From NCBI RefSeq assembly GCF_032854445.1, contig NC_088303.1:33487501-33551500 (forward strand): 64,000 nt of DNA. Reading direction: 5' to 3'. A program made the position numbers and the translations under genes. The stretch's first letter is position 1; the number at the start of each line of letters is the position of its first letter. Of this stretch, positions 24,745 through 36,867 are shown one piece after another. The notes under the pieces were generated by a model. That model did not search any database, had not been told where the DNA came from, and worked only from the letters and a program-made list of their open reading frames with translations. Source of the DNA: Liolophura sinensis. Its lineage: Eukaryota > Mollusca > Polyplacophora > Chitonida > Chitonidae.

Positions 24745-25052
24745 CGGGAGCGGTAAATCCACAATCAATCCTGGATTGAGTCACACCTTAGACCTTAAAA
24801 GAGGAAGTTGCAGCTTCCTCGCTTGGCATTCAGCCTGAAGGGGATAGTGCAACGACTGGTTGACCCGTACCAGTATAATGGCTCGGGCAGGGCGCCTTAC
24901 CTGCCTTCGGTGAGACGTCTCAGTGAAGGGCGGTGGAAATCCGTCCTGTAACAAGGGGCACATTACATGCACTCTAAGGATTCCTTCGTCGTCATATGAC
25001 TGAAAAATTGTTAAGTACGACGTTAAACCCTAAGCACCCACCCACTCACTGT
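24745..25052 (+). mobile_element. SINE family 2, 5'-truncated
   Basis: Starts in the head (ggagcggtaaatccacaatc) and matches the copy at 19722-20066 through to gttaagtacgacgttaaacc and cacccactcact. It lies between the PLOD 3' flank and the GH114 locus. Confidence 0.85.
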
Positions 25053-25674
25053 TAAAATAAAACACTGAAGTGAACTGACAAGACACCGTATTTCACCGGT
25101 TACATGTAACCATTTGCCAATTATCCCACTGTTGAATTGAGTCAGATCCCAGTATAAAACCAAGTGCTAAAATCCTGAGAGACGGTTTGTCGTAAACTCC
25201 GCCCATTTTGCTCCTCCACTGATTCAGGGTCCTATTCTACGTCTTATTGAAGAAAGATTATGTTGACGGCGATCGATTTGTAGTGGTTTAGAGGGGTTAC
25301 CTGTTCGCATTTTCGTGGTTCATCCTGACTGGTATAAAATTCACGTAGCATAAGGCGAAATCACCCTTCACAGTATGTAGTGCACGTTATCAAGACAGAC
25401 TCTTGTACATCATCATACAGAGTACAATTCGCGTAAACAAACGGAAATTCGCAGTGCAAGAACTGTATACCCGGACCATCTCGTAGACAGCCTTTCTCTT
25501 TAACTCTATACTCGTTCTATTGACTTTAGGTAGCCGGATTTGCGTTAATGCAGTGTATTACCGTCTACTAACACGGTGTCAAAAGAAAATAATAGTTATC
25601 CTACCCTTTTTACACAAATCCCTTAATTTCGTCTATTAGGACTTACCAGTAAGCACATGGTAAACCTGAGATTA
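25053..25674. other. Non-coding stretch, nothing recognised
   Basis: No open frame with family similarity, no tandem repeat and no RNA gene was seen. Confidence 0.5.
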
Positions 25675-25803
25675 TTTATTTATTTATTTCCTTGGTGTTT
25701 TACGCCGTACTGAAGAATATTTCACTTATACGACGGCGGCCAGCATTATGGTTTGTGGAAACTGGGCAGAGCACGGGGTAAACCCACGACCATTCGCAGG
25801 TTA
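25675..25803 (-). mobile_element. Family 1 SINE, truncated
   Basis: Tail and body are present (ttggtgttttacgccgtact; acttatacgacggcggccag); the head is missing after 'cgaccattcgcaggtt'. Confidence 0.8.
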
Positions 25804-26204
25804 ACCTGAGATTAAGAGACCCATGGTAAACCTATAATGCGACTTGCTGTGCAGTTTTCATTGTATCCTCGCCATGAATCCAGTTCAGTGTCCTGGCACT
25901 TGCATTGTGAAACAATGGTATTAAGTTAAAACGAACATGAAAGGATTTCTCCCAGAAATTCGGGCACCTTTAAAGCCAAAAGCTAGCATGCTTTTTCCAT
26001 TCCGTCAAGAGGTAGAAAGAGTCGTCTGGTTCAGTAAAAGATACTTTGATAATTTCAAACTCATGTATTTGAGAAGGTGCAGTTTTATTTTTTGTTTCTT
26101 TTTTTTGTCAAAGCAAAACTGCGTGAAGTTGTTAAACTGGCTTGCGGATATGGTAGCAGTAAGCGTTATTCCGGGGCGTTTGCCCGTATCAGAAGGAAGG
26201 AATG

Positions 26205-26370
26205 AATGAAAGAATGCCTGGGGTTTAACGTTGTACTTAAATTTTCAGTCATTTGACAAGGAGTTATTAGGTGTGTGTTTATATTGTCTTCATATGGCAG
26301 GGCGAGTGCATGACCCCAAAGTGCTGCAGGCACAGAAGTATCAAGGCTAAGACACCAGACATGACATCTC
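26205..26370 (-). mobile_element. Diverged SINE-like fragment
   Basis: The text 'ggggtttaacgttgtactta' followed by 'ttttcagtcat' resembles the reverse complement of the family 2 3' end; the rest is diverged. Called from that end only. Confidence 0.4.
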
Positions 26371-26752
26371 ACCTAATCACAATATACTGTCTATACCCTA
26401 CCATTTTTAAAGTCTTTGATATGACTCGATCCGGATTTGATCCGGATCAGGTCTAACGAGTTCCTATCCATATCTGTGTCGACATTATCTTTTTGAAGGC
26501 TTGTAAGGTTTAAAGAAACTTATACCACATATGCAGTTACTTCGGTGTTAAGAAGAGCCTTATTCATTGTCGGTGACCTTGGCAAATTATTCAAGTCAGT
26601 GGGGTAATTTAATTCTTCACGAGTAGAAGATTCTCAACAGCTTATGGCCGCAATTGGGTCTCGTCAACAAAGAAATACAAAGACCAAAAAAAAAAAAAAA
26701 TTACATATGCCTTTTATGGATTAAAAGACTTTGAAAGTGTTTTTATAGTGAG

Positions 26753-27031
26753 GTTTATTTATTTGATTGGTGTTTTACGCCGTACGTAAGAATATTTCAC
26801 TTAAACGACGACGGTCAGCATTACGATGGACGACAGGAAACCGGACAGAGCCCGGAGGAAAACCAAGACCATCCGTAGGTTGCTGCAGGCATTCCCACGT
26901 ACGTCCGGAGAGAAAGCCAGCAAGAAATGGACTGGAGCTCACAGCGACTGCATTGGTGAGAGGCTTCACCAATGAAGCCTCTCACCATAACGCAGTCATA
27001 ACGCAGCGATGGCGCGCTAACCACCTTGGCC
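26753..27031 (-). mobile_element. Family 1 SINE, near full length
   Basis: Reads tail to head: tttgattggtgttttacgcc, cacttaaacgacgacggtca, gtccggagagaaagccagca, then the tRNA-like end 'gcgcgctaaccaccttggcc'. A small duplication of 'gtgagaggcttcacc'-like text sits near 26955-26990. Confidence 0.85.
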
Positions 27032-27034
27032 ACA

Positions 27035-29535
27035 TATGCACCATTGTGTGGTATATTGTTTACGGATCCGAACGCTCTTCATGTCGATTTCAGTCACACA
27101 AATGTAGTTTAAAGTGAAAGACGGCACCCCATTAATGTTTATGTCCAAGGACAGACTATCTCTCAAAGTATCTTAAACCGGCATAAAATATTTTTTTTTT
27201 AGATTTTTTTCATTGCAGTAAAAACTTAAGTGAAACTTCGTCTTGTCATAGCTTCAGAGTGTCTCCATTATCGGCAGCACGGTGACGTCACGTTTACTCT
27301 AGTTCTCTAATGTCGAAGGTATTTCCCGTGCTATAATTGTATAAAACAATAGCCTAGGGCAGATTAAAGTTGTATACTTCGGCGATGACGGGCCAAGTGA
27401 TGAATGGCTTTCTCGGAAATTGGACATAGGCCTACTGGAAGGATATTTCTTCCACTGCTTGCACTGTTATACAGTTGGCTTGATATATCGTTTAGACAGA
27501 TGCACTGCCGGGGTATTCCTGGTTCAGGTCGTAACCTCCAGAGCGTGGTTGTGCCGGTACCGGGAATTCTGACACTATTAAATGTTTACAAAATTACAAT
27601 AGGATTGCCGTACAACTGGATTCATGCTCAATTCTGCTACAAATGGAAATAAATGTAAGCACCACTGACCACTGAGGCTAATCTTGGCATCCAACTGTCG
27701 CTGGATTGTTTGCTTTAATTTTGTTATGGTGTCTTAAGATGAGAGCAGTGCTGACCTAGTTATCGCGGACGTCAGAGAAAGCACCTCTGCTTAAACGCAG
27801 CGGTTCAATAATTTGACTATTTTATACAAGAAAACAGAATTAATATACCTTGTAGGCGAGAAAGACAATTTAAATTCTTCAGTTCTAATGAATTCAGAGA
27901 AAAAAAGTGTCTCATCAGATTTAGGTAATTTTAAGCATTGTCCGATGAGATGCCGTCTTCTCGTTCTCATAAACCTTCGGCATCCGTAATGAATTTTACT
28001 CTTACTGATATTTGTTATTTAGCAACTGCATGCTGACTAAACGCTAAAATGAACGACAAAAAATGTATTTGCATAATTTGAACAGCGTGTCAAAGTGATG
28101 GCCCGTAAATGATACAGACCTGTCCCACAACATCGCTACGGCTACGCGTAAATAAATCATTGTAAACAATCTCAATATGATGTTTTATGCAGTAGTTCTG
28201 TGTTATTGATAGGTCACTTCATGGCGTGAATGGGTAAAGGGGCTTCATCACAGATTAGACCGCGCAATTTGATAGCAACGTGTTTGATTGGATAGAAGTC
28301 TCAAGATGGCTGCATCGATTCACACCGGCCAGTTGAGCACTATTGTCATTTTTGTTCTACATTTTATTCGGTGAAATCTCTTTAAAACAATAAAGTATGA
28401 TACTTTTTAGAAAGCTTGAGTGTCCTGCTTTCGATTGAAATGTTTCAGCCAAGTGCTATCTTGCCATTTAAGGTAAATATATGGGGTTCACCAGAGAAAC
28501 AAGCAAAAGCGTATGCGGTACATAAGTGCATTAATTATAAAAAAAAAAAACCCCCAAAACAAACACATATGCATTGCTGTCCATTCCAAACGTTTTAGGT
28601 CACGAGGCAGTTTATTTTGAGAGCCAACAACATTCACAATGGGCTAAACAAAGATGTATCATCAATAAAAAATATTTATTTCTGATATAACATTGATGTT
28701 TATCTCATTTATGTCAACGAGGAAGAGTAATGGCTCAAGAAAAGAGCCCTGCGTTACATTTTGAGTATAACTAAATCTAACCCATTAATAAACTTTTTTC
28801 TCTTGTTTAAAAATCTTTCGAGGCATTTAATAGCAGATTGCTTTAAAGTATACAACACCCCTCTGTACTAGATTTCCTGTAAATCTGAAACCTTTTCAAC
28901 CTCCAAAGCAGTTTTTTCTGTGGAATTCTGGATACAATTATTTTGATAATGAGGCTAAAATGATTTGTTTGCATCACTGAAAATGCAAGCTTCATAAAAC
29001 GGTGCAAATTATTTCCCTCAACCAACAGTTTCTCTCAGAATGGTTTAAAATATTGGTCGCACAGGCGTTTGAAAAGGCGGAAGAATCAGGGTAATTACGC
29101 AAATGCTTTACTCACGTATATTTGAAGACGAGAATAACATCTTGCCTTCATAAATCGGTACAATTTTTTCTGTACCAATATAGTCAACTGACACACAGCA
29201 GAATCCCATCTTATGGAAAAATATATAGAGCGCCAGGAATGGAAGTTTTCTTGTCTTGCACCTTGCTGCCAGACATCTAGGGGCCCGGTTCATAAAGCAA
29301 TTTCAGGCTTTAGTTCAAAATTGTAATAAAAAAAAATCAGCTCTTAAATATATGCATCAAATGGATACAATTATGACCGCTGATTTTATGCTACGTGTAG
29401 TAGAAGAATTTCATCTCAGATTGAGCATCCGGCTTCAAAAATATTATTTTGTATTCAAAATTACAATTTTGAGCTTTATAGCCCAAGGTGGCTTTGTGAT
29501 AGAGGCGCCAGGAGTGGAGGATCATTTCTTTTTGC
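27035..29535. other. Intergenic DNA, no gene recognised
   Basis: Several short ORFs of 60-110 codons occur (for example about 27404-27652 plus), but none shows family motifs, splice context or codon bias that I can support. It lies downstream of the minus-strand GH114 gene and presumably contains its 3' UTR near 29.5 kb. Confidence 0.5.
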
Positions 29536-29538
29536 GCT

Positions 29539-29682
29539 CTAGCACACTAATCTCCAGGAATCCAAGTCCCACAGTTTTATCAGAGTACTGAAACCCGACG
29601 GTCTCCCTGAGGATGAGCACACAGTGGCTTTCTTGGCGTTTCCTTGCCACTCATAATTCACGTACTCCACATGAAAAACAGC
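29539..29682 (-). CDS. GH114-A exon 4 (C-terminus)
   Basis: 48 codons: AVFHVEYVNYEWQGNAKKAT ... GFSTLIKLWDLDSWRLVC and TAG. The acceptor is 'ctttgtcgaag' after a T/C-rich tract. Its length equals the last exon of copy B exactly, and LIKLWDLD.WRL.C is shared. Confidence 0.88.
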   Translation of the reverse strand, partial: AVFHVEYVNYEWQGNAKKATVCSSSGRPSGFSTLIKLWDLDSWRLVC

Positions 29683-32600
29683 CTTCGACAAAGAAAAAGA
29701 GAAATGCTTCACAATCATCTAAGTATTCATATAAGTATATATACAGGTTTTTATGTACTAATTTTGATTGGGTTTTAACGTACTCAGGAATTTTTCACTT
29801 GTACGGCAGCGGTCGGGTTTATGGTAGGAGGAAATCGGGGTGCCCGGAATAAACCAGTGCTCTTCACCAGGCGTTGCAAGAGGCCAGCGCTTTAATCATC
29901 TGAGCCATGCAGAGAGGACTTATGTCTTTTTAACAAATGTTCTAAACTTGAAATTTATGAACGGCAACTCACGACTGGCTATATTAAAACATAAGTCTGT
30001 AGATATGCCACATTTATAACCTTAAAATATATAGCCAAAAAGGAAAAAAAAGTAAACGGGCGACCAATTTATATACCAAATTACTCGCTATTGGTTGAAC
30101 TGAGTTCCAAGATAAACCTCCGTTTTATATTGTTATGTGCACAACTGCCGTCAGCTTCTAAATTTAGATTGCCACTGTTTACATATGCTGAGTTCAGGGC
30201 CTGCTGTCTACCTCTGCCTTAGAATGTTCCAGAATACGCTCAGTTCGGGGCCTCTTTGTTTACAACAAGTGTTCAGGAGTTTTCTTATTCTGGAAAATTC
30301 CACCAGTCTATATAAGACCTATGAAAGCAGGTCAAAGGAGGGGAGAACGGAGAATTATTGAGAGTTTTGGATGCTCTCGCTGTGTATTACTTTAGTAGGC
30401 CTTTTGTGCTGAATTTTGGTGTCTTCATAGCCTCTGGCTTTGTTATATCCTATCTCCACCGAGCACTTGTTCAGTCTGAACTTAATTATATTTAATTAAG
30501 TATATTTAATTTGTGCTCTTGTGTACACAGTGCTTATTAGTACACGACCCTGTCTGTGGAAATCTGTGTATATTTCGTCATACACTCGGTTATACTGTGG
30601 ATTTTCCCTCTTATGAATATTGCCTCTATGCAATTTTTAGGCATTGTGGAGTATATGCGTCCGTTTGGACTTGACACCGTTGTACATGTAAGTACTTTAG
30701 TATTTTTATAGATACCGCTATCCTTTCTTGTTAAACGTATTTACTTTAGTATTTGTAAAAGTCTTGTTATCTGTTCTTGTTAAACCTAATAAATTGTTGT
30801 AAAATAAAATCTGCTGGTTTTGGTTACTTTTTTTTTTGTGCGGCTAAACTGTCTTGTATTTCGAACAAGCCATCTCTTTATAATACAGACAGTTTGGGTC
30901 GTAACAATATACACATTTATTTGTGCACACACCTGCACTTGACTAGAAGATTGGTGATGATGAAATATTACAGATGAATAAAAAAGAAAAGCAAAACGTA
31001 TGTGACAAATATCACAAGAGTACATGACAAATATCACAAACGTATATGACAAATATCACAAACGTATATGGCAAATATCACAAGCTTATATGGCAAATAT
31101 CACAAGCGTATATGACAAATGTTACAAACATATAAGATAAATATTACAGACAAATATTTACAAACCCACTATTAGTTATTTACATGCATGTACCTACACC
31201 TACAGTAACATACGAAAATGTATACTAACTCACCTTATTTTGGTCGAGAAATGGCTGGAGATCCGGGCACTCTGTATAATCCAGACACTCCTCGTTCAGG
31301 GCCCAGTCGAAGTAATCCACCAGCTCATTCACCTGCGCCAGATCGTTCTTCAATCCAACTGACAGTCCTCGTTTATGGGCCTCTGATGTTCAAAAGATGT
31401 TCGATTTATAAAACTCACCAAGACCATGCCTTAAACAATGTTTAATTCTCTGTACGATCAATGGTACATTCATGTATGTTGAATATGGACAAATTTGTTT
31501 GATTTGATTGGTATTTTGCACCGTACTCAAGAATATTTCAGTTTGTATATTGGTTTTGAATTAACAGACTTGACGTGCTTATTATTTGAAAGTTTAACAC
31601 GATTCTATTGTATTTCGGTATGATATGACGATAGTATCTCTTTGACACACTAACCGCCATCGTATAAATGCAAAAATTTATTCTCTGTAGGCCCTATACT
31701 GACATCGGGCCGACCAGGACCACGGCTTATAGGCCTAATCCAGATATAAATCCCTTAATGCTTATGCTGACTTTTTTTTGTATTTCATTCAACATCGGCT
31801 ATTGTTTGATACAGAATTTTCTTTTTAGATTTTAAAGCTACGGTACATATGTAGGCCTATAAGCCTAAACGACACCGCATGGCATGTACTACATTTGCAA
31901 AAACCAGCATGCTACGCGTTGCAATAAGCTAGGCTACATAGTGCACCATGCAAAGATGGGAAAATGTATATACTGGATATTAATGCATGATAGAATAGGA
32001 GACTTTGTAGACGTACTGTATACACTCTCACCTCGAGATATGAATTTGTTGTAATCCAGCTGATGAGCGGGTGTCAAGCCCAGCCCGTTGTTGTTGTCAT
32101 ACGCATCCATATTGTCCGGCTCGACACCGTCACAGCCGCGGCTCTGGGCGTAGTCTAGGCGTGCCATCATGATTTGTCTGATGGTGGAATCTCGGATGTC
32201 CACCCACTTCTCATCCGGATAGCCGGAGAGGATCGAACCTAATGTAGCTGCCGGAAACTGAGAATAATCGGCTCTAAAGTCTTCCGCACTACCAGCCGAG
32301 AAATAGCAGATAACAATCTTTCCCGCGCTGAAATGGTGAAATGGTTACATGTATCCTAGATACATTTTCATGTAGGATTAACCGATTTTACATAAACTGG
32401 ATACGAGTAAAATTTAAATCCTGATATATTTTGTTCAATCTCTGAATAGGCTTCAGATTAAACATATGATAAGGTATATTTAAGGAAGGTCGGTGGTTTA
32501 CTCCGTGTACCCCAGTTTATTCCACCATATATTTATTTATTTGATTGGTGTTTTACGCCGTACTCAAGAATATTTCACTTATACGACGGCGGCCAACATT

Positions 32601-32971
32601 ATGGTGGGAGGAAACCGGGCCGAGCCCGGGGGAAACCCACGACCATCTGCAGGTTGCTGACAGACCATCCCACTTACGTTTCACCATATAATAAATCTGA
32701 CCACCATCATGTTTATAAGTGAAACAAGGAAAATACAAAACACTGACTTTCAGATTAATACAACAATTTGAAGTAAAACATACGCTTTCAGTGTAGCAAT
32801 GTCCGAGGCTGTGGCTTCGTAGAGGTCTATGTCGTACATGTCAACGTTAAGACTTGTGTTTATGGTCTGAGTGATTTGCCACTGCCAAGTTGTACCAGGT
32901 GTCGGGCGCCAGATGCAAGAGGAAAAGCCCTGCCCTAGCAGCGAGAGTAAGACGGTGAGGAGAAGCCACAT
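29539..32971 (-). CDS. GH114-type secreted glycoside hydrolase (copy A), complete, 4 exons
   Basis: Joined minus-strand exons 32971-32784, 32327-32032, 31382-31234 and 29682-29539 give 259 codons. Residues 1-18 (MWLLLTVLLSLLGQGFSS) form a clear signal peptide, so the product is secreted or lumenal. The mature part has the GH114/TIM-barrel pattern: CIWRPTPGTTWQWQIT, VDMYDIDLYE, KIVICYFSAGSAEDFR, EKWVDIRDSTIRQIMMARLD, GCDGVEPDNMDAY, GLSVGLKND and a C-terminal LIKLWDLDSWRLVC. Characterised GH114 enzymes are endo-alpha-1,4-polygalactosaminidases; the substrate in this animal is unknown. I start at the ATG at 32971 (ACC before it) rather than the in-frame ATG at 32992, whose context is weak. Intron phases are 2, 1 and 0. 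A diverged paralogue lies just upstream on the same strand. Confidence 0.9.
29763..29915 (-). mobile_element. Family 1 SINE, strongly diverged
   Basis: Recognised by 'ttgggttttaacgtactcag', 'cacttgtacggcagcggtcg' and an end 'catctgagccatgcagagag'. Lies in GH114-A intron 3. Confidence 0.6.
30995..31150. repeat. About 22-bp tandem repeat, 7 copies
   Basis: Units such as 'atgacaaatatcacaaacgt' with 'at' linkers; later copies are diverged. Lies in GH114-A intron 3, close to the exon 3 donor. Confidence 0.75.
31234..31382 (-). CDS. GH114-A exon 3
   Basis: Encodes EAHKRGLSVGLKNDLAQVNE, then LVDYFDWALNEECLDYTECP and DLQPFLDQNK. This is the highly conserved 'GLSVGLKND' region of the family. Donor gtgagt, phase 0. 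Confidence 0.94.
31503..31546 (-). mobile_element. Family 1 SINE tail fragment
   Basis: About 40 bp (gattggtattttgcaccgta; ctcaagaatatttcag) in GH114-A intron 2. Confidence 0.5.
32032..32327 (-). CDS. GH114-A exon 2 (core barrel, putative active-site Asp)
   Basis: Encodes GKIVICYFSAGSAEDFR, a proline-rich loop, EKWVDIRDSTIRQIMMARLD and GCDGVEPDNMDAYDN. The acidic GVEPDN motif is the family's likely catalytic segment. Acceptor 'atttcag', donor 'gtgaga', ends phase 1. Confidence 0.93.
32528..32682 (-). mobile_element. Family 1 SINE, head missing
   Basis: Very similar to the consensus (tttgattggtgttttacgcc; cgggccgagcccgggggaaa), but stops after 'cccacttacg'. Lies in GH114-A intron 1. Confidence 0.85.
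32784..32971 (-). CDS. GH114-A exon 1 (signal peptide and first strand)
   Basis: Contains the signal peptide, CIWRPTPGTTWQWQI and NVDMYDIDLYEATASDIATL. The donor 'gtatgt' splits an Ala codon (phase 2). An upstream in-frame ATG at 32992 would add seven residues. Confidence 0.88.
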
Positions 32972-33645
32972 GGTTACTTTTGTCCGTATCATCAAGCAAT
33001 CTGAACAGCGATGTTAACAGAAAAAGCTAAGATTGATACAGTGCAGAGGTCGTTGTTCAGCCTGTGAGTGCAGCGCTGATGTAAACTTGTCAATAACTGG
33101 GTGTCCGTTTTAATTGAAAAACAAACAAACAAAAAAAAACACGTGTACACCGAGTTCCTGTTTGTATAAAGAATGTTACACACACCTGTAACCTTGTTCG
33201 TGGCCACACCCCTTTAATTAATTCTTATAGGTAAACAAGTGTGAGCACAGTTCACCAGACAGGTTAATGTTGTTCTCTTCTTTCAACACCGAGCCACTAA
33301 AAGAAAAAAAAAACAAAAGAAAACGCGTTTTTTTGCTATCACTCTTGCTAAATACTCAGACATTGCAAAAAATCCCTTAATTATACACAGAAAAAGAGAT
33401 AAGGCTGAGGGCAAATTCGTTTTCACATGTTAATATAAAATAGAAAAAAATTGTGGGATCTTTGCCAAGAAATATATATCTTAAGCCAACCTGATTGCAT
33501 TCCCACGTGTAGACATCTTTCTTCACGGTCGAGTGAAATACGTCTTCTGTGTTCTTTGTGATAAAAAACGCAAAAAGTAAAATAGAAAATATATAACAAT
33601 AACAAAAGAAAGTACATAACAATTCATCAAGCTGGTCAGTCATTT

Positions 33646-33895
33646 ATTCATTTAATAGGAGATTTACACCGTACTCAAGAATATTTCACTTATAGCATGG
33701 TGGCGAGCATTATGGTTGCAGGAGTCCGAGTAAAACTCACGACAATCCTCAGGATGCTGGCAGACATTTCCATGTACACTCGGAGAAGCCGTCAGCATGA
33801 TTGGCATGGAGTTGAACTCCCAGCGACGGCATAGGCGAGAGGATCCTGAACAAGTGATCTCTGCTAGCATGATAACCGCTCGGTCACGAAGACCA
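33646..33895 (-). mobile_element. Family 1 SINE, diverged
   Basis: Tail (accgtactcaagaatatttc), body and head end (accgctcggtcacgaagacc) are identifiable. The tail has lost its usual start. Confidence 0.75.
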
Positions 33896-33901
33896 CTCAA
33901 G

Positions 33902-33970
<69 letters not shown>
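33902..33970. repeat. (TA)n microsatellite
   Basis: About 34 uninterrupted TA dinucleotides between a SINE and the 23-bp minisatellite. It is able to extrude or slip, and likely to be length-polymorphic. Confidence 0.97.
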
Positions 33971-33979
<9 letters not shown>

Positions 33980-34084
33980 AAGAAACTTTCATACAAGAAA
34001 GAATGGGGAGGCGAGATTACAATTAAAGGCGTGAGATTCCATCTAAAGAGGACGCAAGATTCCAAGGAAGACGCGAGATTCTAA

Positions 34085-34730
34085 ACTTCTATCGAAGACG
34101 CGAGATTGCAGTTAATGAGGGCGCAAAACTCCAGGCAACGAGGAGGATAGATTCCACCCAACGAGAACGTGGGATTCCACCCAACGAGGATTCGAGTTTC
34201 CACCCAACGAGGACGCAAGATTTCACCCAGCGAGAATGTGAGATTTCACCCAAAGAGAAGGTGAGGTTCCACCCAGAGAGAAGGTGAGGTTCCACCCAGA
34301 GAGAAGATGAGGTTCCACCCAGAGAGAAGGTGAGGTTCCACCCAGCGAGAAGGTGAGGTTCCACCCAGCGAGAAGGTGAGGTTCCACCCAGAGAGAAGGT
34401 GAGGTTCCACCCAGAGAGAAGGTGAGGTTCCACCCAGAGAGAAGGTGAGGTTCCACCCAGAGAGAGGGTGAGGTTCCACCCAGCGAGAAGGTGAGGTTCC
34501 ACCCAGCGAGAAGGTGAGGTTCCACCCAGCGAGAAGGTGAGGTTCCACCCAGCGAGAAGGTGAGGTTCCACCCAGAGAGAAGGTGAGGTTTCCACCCAGA
34601 GAGAAGGTGAGGTTCCACCCAGAGAGAAGGTGAGGTTCCACCCAGAGAGAAGATGAGATTCCACCCAGAGAGAAGGTGAGATTCCACCCAGAGAGAAGGT
34701 GAGATCCCACCCGGAGAGGTGAGGTTCCTG
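34085..34730. repeat. 23-bp minisatellite, about 27 copies, open in all three minus frames
   Basis: Unit 'tgaggttccacccagagaga'+'agg', with an agaga/agcga alternation. Because 23 is not a multiple of three, each minus frame reads the same 23-residue cycle (FSLGGTSPSLWVEPHLLSGW...), giving overlapping ORFs of 170-243 codons. No start context, signal peptide or homology supports translation. Confidence 0.92.
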
Positions 34731-35057
34731 TACAAGCAAGATTGCCGATAAAGTCGTAGGCGTTGTAGTGGTTCCAGTATTGCTGTTCCTTCTTTGGGAC
34801 AGCATTGTGAGAGCCACCATCGGTCATATCCAGCTTTTGTACGGAACAGATTCTTGCTGAAAACTTACTTTCTGCTCCATGCTAAATTCATACCCCACTT
34901 CTAAAACCTTTTACATGAGTTTAATGCTAAGGATCAGGGTTTTCTTGATTACCTTCCCGAAGTGATACCAGTTTACATTATGCAATGCCTATTTTGCATT
35001 TAGGTTTTTTATATATAGGTTCCTGACAGACCTCTTAGCGAACTATATTCCAAGTTG

Positions 35058-35233
35058 ATCAGATCGTAAAGGGAAGGTCTTGTCTCAGCCTGTGGAATGT
35101 CGTGGGTTGCTTCCCCTGGGCTCTATCCGGTTTCCTTCCATGCACCATAATACTGACAGCCATTATATAAGTATAATATTCTTGAGTACGGCGTAAAATA
35201 CCAGTCAAATAAACAAATATATAAATAAATGAC
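35058..35233 (+). mobile_element. Family 1 SINE, 5'-truncated and diverged
   Basis: Body (gggaaggtcttgtctcagcc; cccctgggctctatccggtt) and tail (tgagtacggcgtaaaatacc, then ATAAATAAAT). Confidence 0.75.
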
Positions 35234-35276
35234 TGACTGCACGGCCAGAATCTGATTCGCGTAGTAGAGAACAGTG

Positions 35277-35412
35277 CTTTATACCCTTACAGTATACGAA
35301 TGAGCAAGTGGGGACGGCCTCTTTATACCCTTACAGTATACGAATGAGCAAGTGGGGACGGCCTCTTTATACCCTTACAGTATACGAATGAGCAAGTGGG
35401 GACGGCCTCTTC
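35277..35412. repeat. 44-bp tandem repeat, 3 identical copies
   Basis: The 44-bp unit beginning 'tttatacccttacagtatac' starts at 35277, 35321 and 35365 without visible mismatch, implying a recent expansion. Confidence 0.93.
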
Positions 35413-36380
35413 AGGGAATCACACGGAAACAAATCACGGCTGGAGGAAATGGGAGAATATCGTTCATTTTATGCGAAATCCCGCTTCAACGTACATACAT
35501 TCTTCGTATTGAGATAAGGACGGACAAGTGAACATAATTCTGTGCATGTGATAACCTGTAAAACTCGTTCTAAAGCGGTATTTTGCTGGAATTTCCTGCC
35601 GAAATCTGATAGAATGCATGTGGTAGAAACCATGCCTCACAAACTGATGTCGAACCAAATGATGGCCAACGGCTTGTTAAGTAGGGATACAGCATTGAGA
35701 TCTTAGATGAATCTACGTTTCGCACATCATACGTTTAAATATGCAAGAGGGATCAAAACGAATGATTAAAAATTAAATTCGCACATTCGATTTAAGTTTA
35801 ACATAACTGGAAAATATAGTGTTATCCGTGATTGCAACGGCCTGTCGAATAGGTCTACAGCAACCTGATGTCATTGTGGTGTTAAAATGAAATGTGAAAA
35901 ATGAATCGAAACGAAGTGTGCATTCCATTTAAATGTATTTAAATTGGAAATATACATAAGCCTGCGGTGAAAATCTATCTAGCAAGCCCTTATCGTTTTA
36001 ATACAAATATTTAAATTTCTATACATACAACTTACATGTCAATGAATCATGTTGATAAAATAGTACAAACAAAAGCACTGAAAGATCCGTATATGCACAT
36101 GCCTATGACTTATAATATATGCACTGGACAGTACTTATTATCTGATATGCATCGTTGATTTGCGTGTTCATACAAATTGAAAAAGTTTTATAAACACAAT
36201 CTTTTTTGTTGTTGTTGCGAAAACCATCTTCACATAAAGCAGGAAATACATGCAAACAAAGAATGTAATACCCTCAGAAAAAATAAGAGAATGTCTCGTG
36301 TGAAAGAATATATATTTATGTGAACTCAAATTCTATGCAAGTTATGAGCATTCCTGGTGTCCTGATTAGTTTAACGTAAT

Positions 36381-36645
36381 AACAAATATATATTTCTAAC
36401 AAGTATTTGCTGTGGAATGCTCCTACTACAAGAGTAGAGTAACTCCGGATAAGGAAAGACTCACTTGAGTCAACATTTCGGCACTTTATTTTGCCATCAT
36501 CAGGAGATGATGTTCTGATCTCCTGATGATGGCAAATAAAGTGCCGAAATACTGAGTCAAACTGAGTCTTTCGTTTTACGGAGTTACACTACTCTTGTAA
36601 TAAGAGCATTCCACAGCAAATGCTTGTTAGAAATATGTATTTGTT
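36381..36645. mobile_element. Foldback element, about 265 bp, nearly perfect hairpin
   Basis: The left arm from 'aacaaatatatatttctaac' pairs with the right arm ending 'gttagaaatatgtatttgtt'. The arms are about 125 bp (shared words ctgtggaatgct, gagtaactccg, agtgccgaaat, catcatcaggagat) and the loop is about 10 bp (gatgttctg). No ORF. It resembles a non-autonomous foldback/MITE. Confidence 0.8.
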
Positions 36646-36867
36646 CAATGCACAAAATGGCCTTTTATAATTAATCACTTCGTGAAAAGGCACCTTAGTC
36701 AAGGAACCACTGTCAGCTCTCCAGGTATTGTATTTCTGAGCACTGCAATCTTAGTAACAGCCTTGGATCAACTGCATGGGGAGAAGTTGTGCGCGATTGG
36801 TCAACAACTACAATGCATTTTCATACAACCGTGACTTGAATTTTGTCGCATAAACCAGTCTGTCTTA

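Noticed and set aside
26767-27117. 116-codon plus ORF
   Set aside because: It lies mostly on the antisense strand of a SINE; similar frames recur at other SINE copies (32553, 37964, 46963).
27404-27652. 82-codon plus ORF with a hydrophobic start
   Set aside because: Weak signal-peptide look, but no homology, no supporting splice or polyadenylation context, and a length expected by chance.
33664-34065. 133-codon minus ORF with an Ile-Tyr run
   Set aside because: It spans a SINE and the (TA)n microsatellite, so the reading frame has no biological support.
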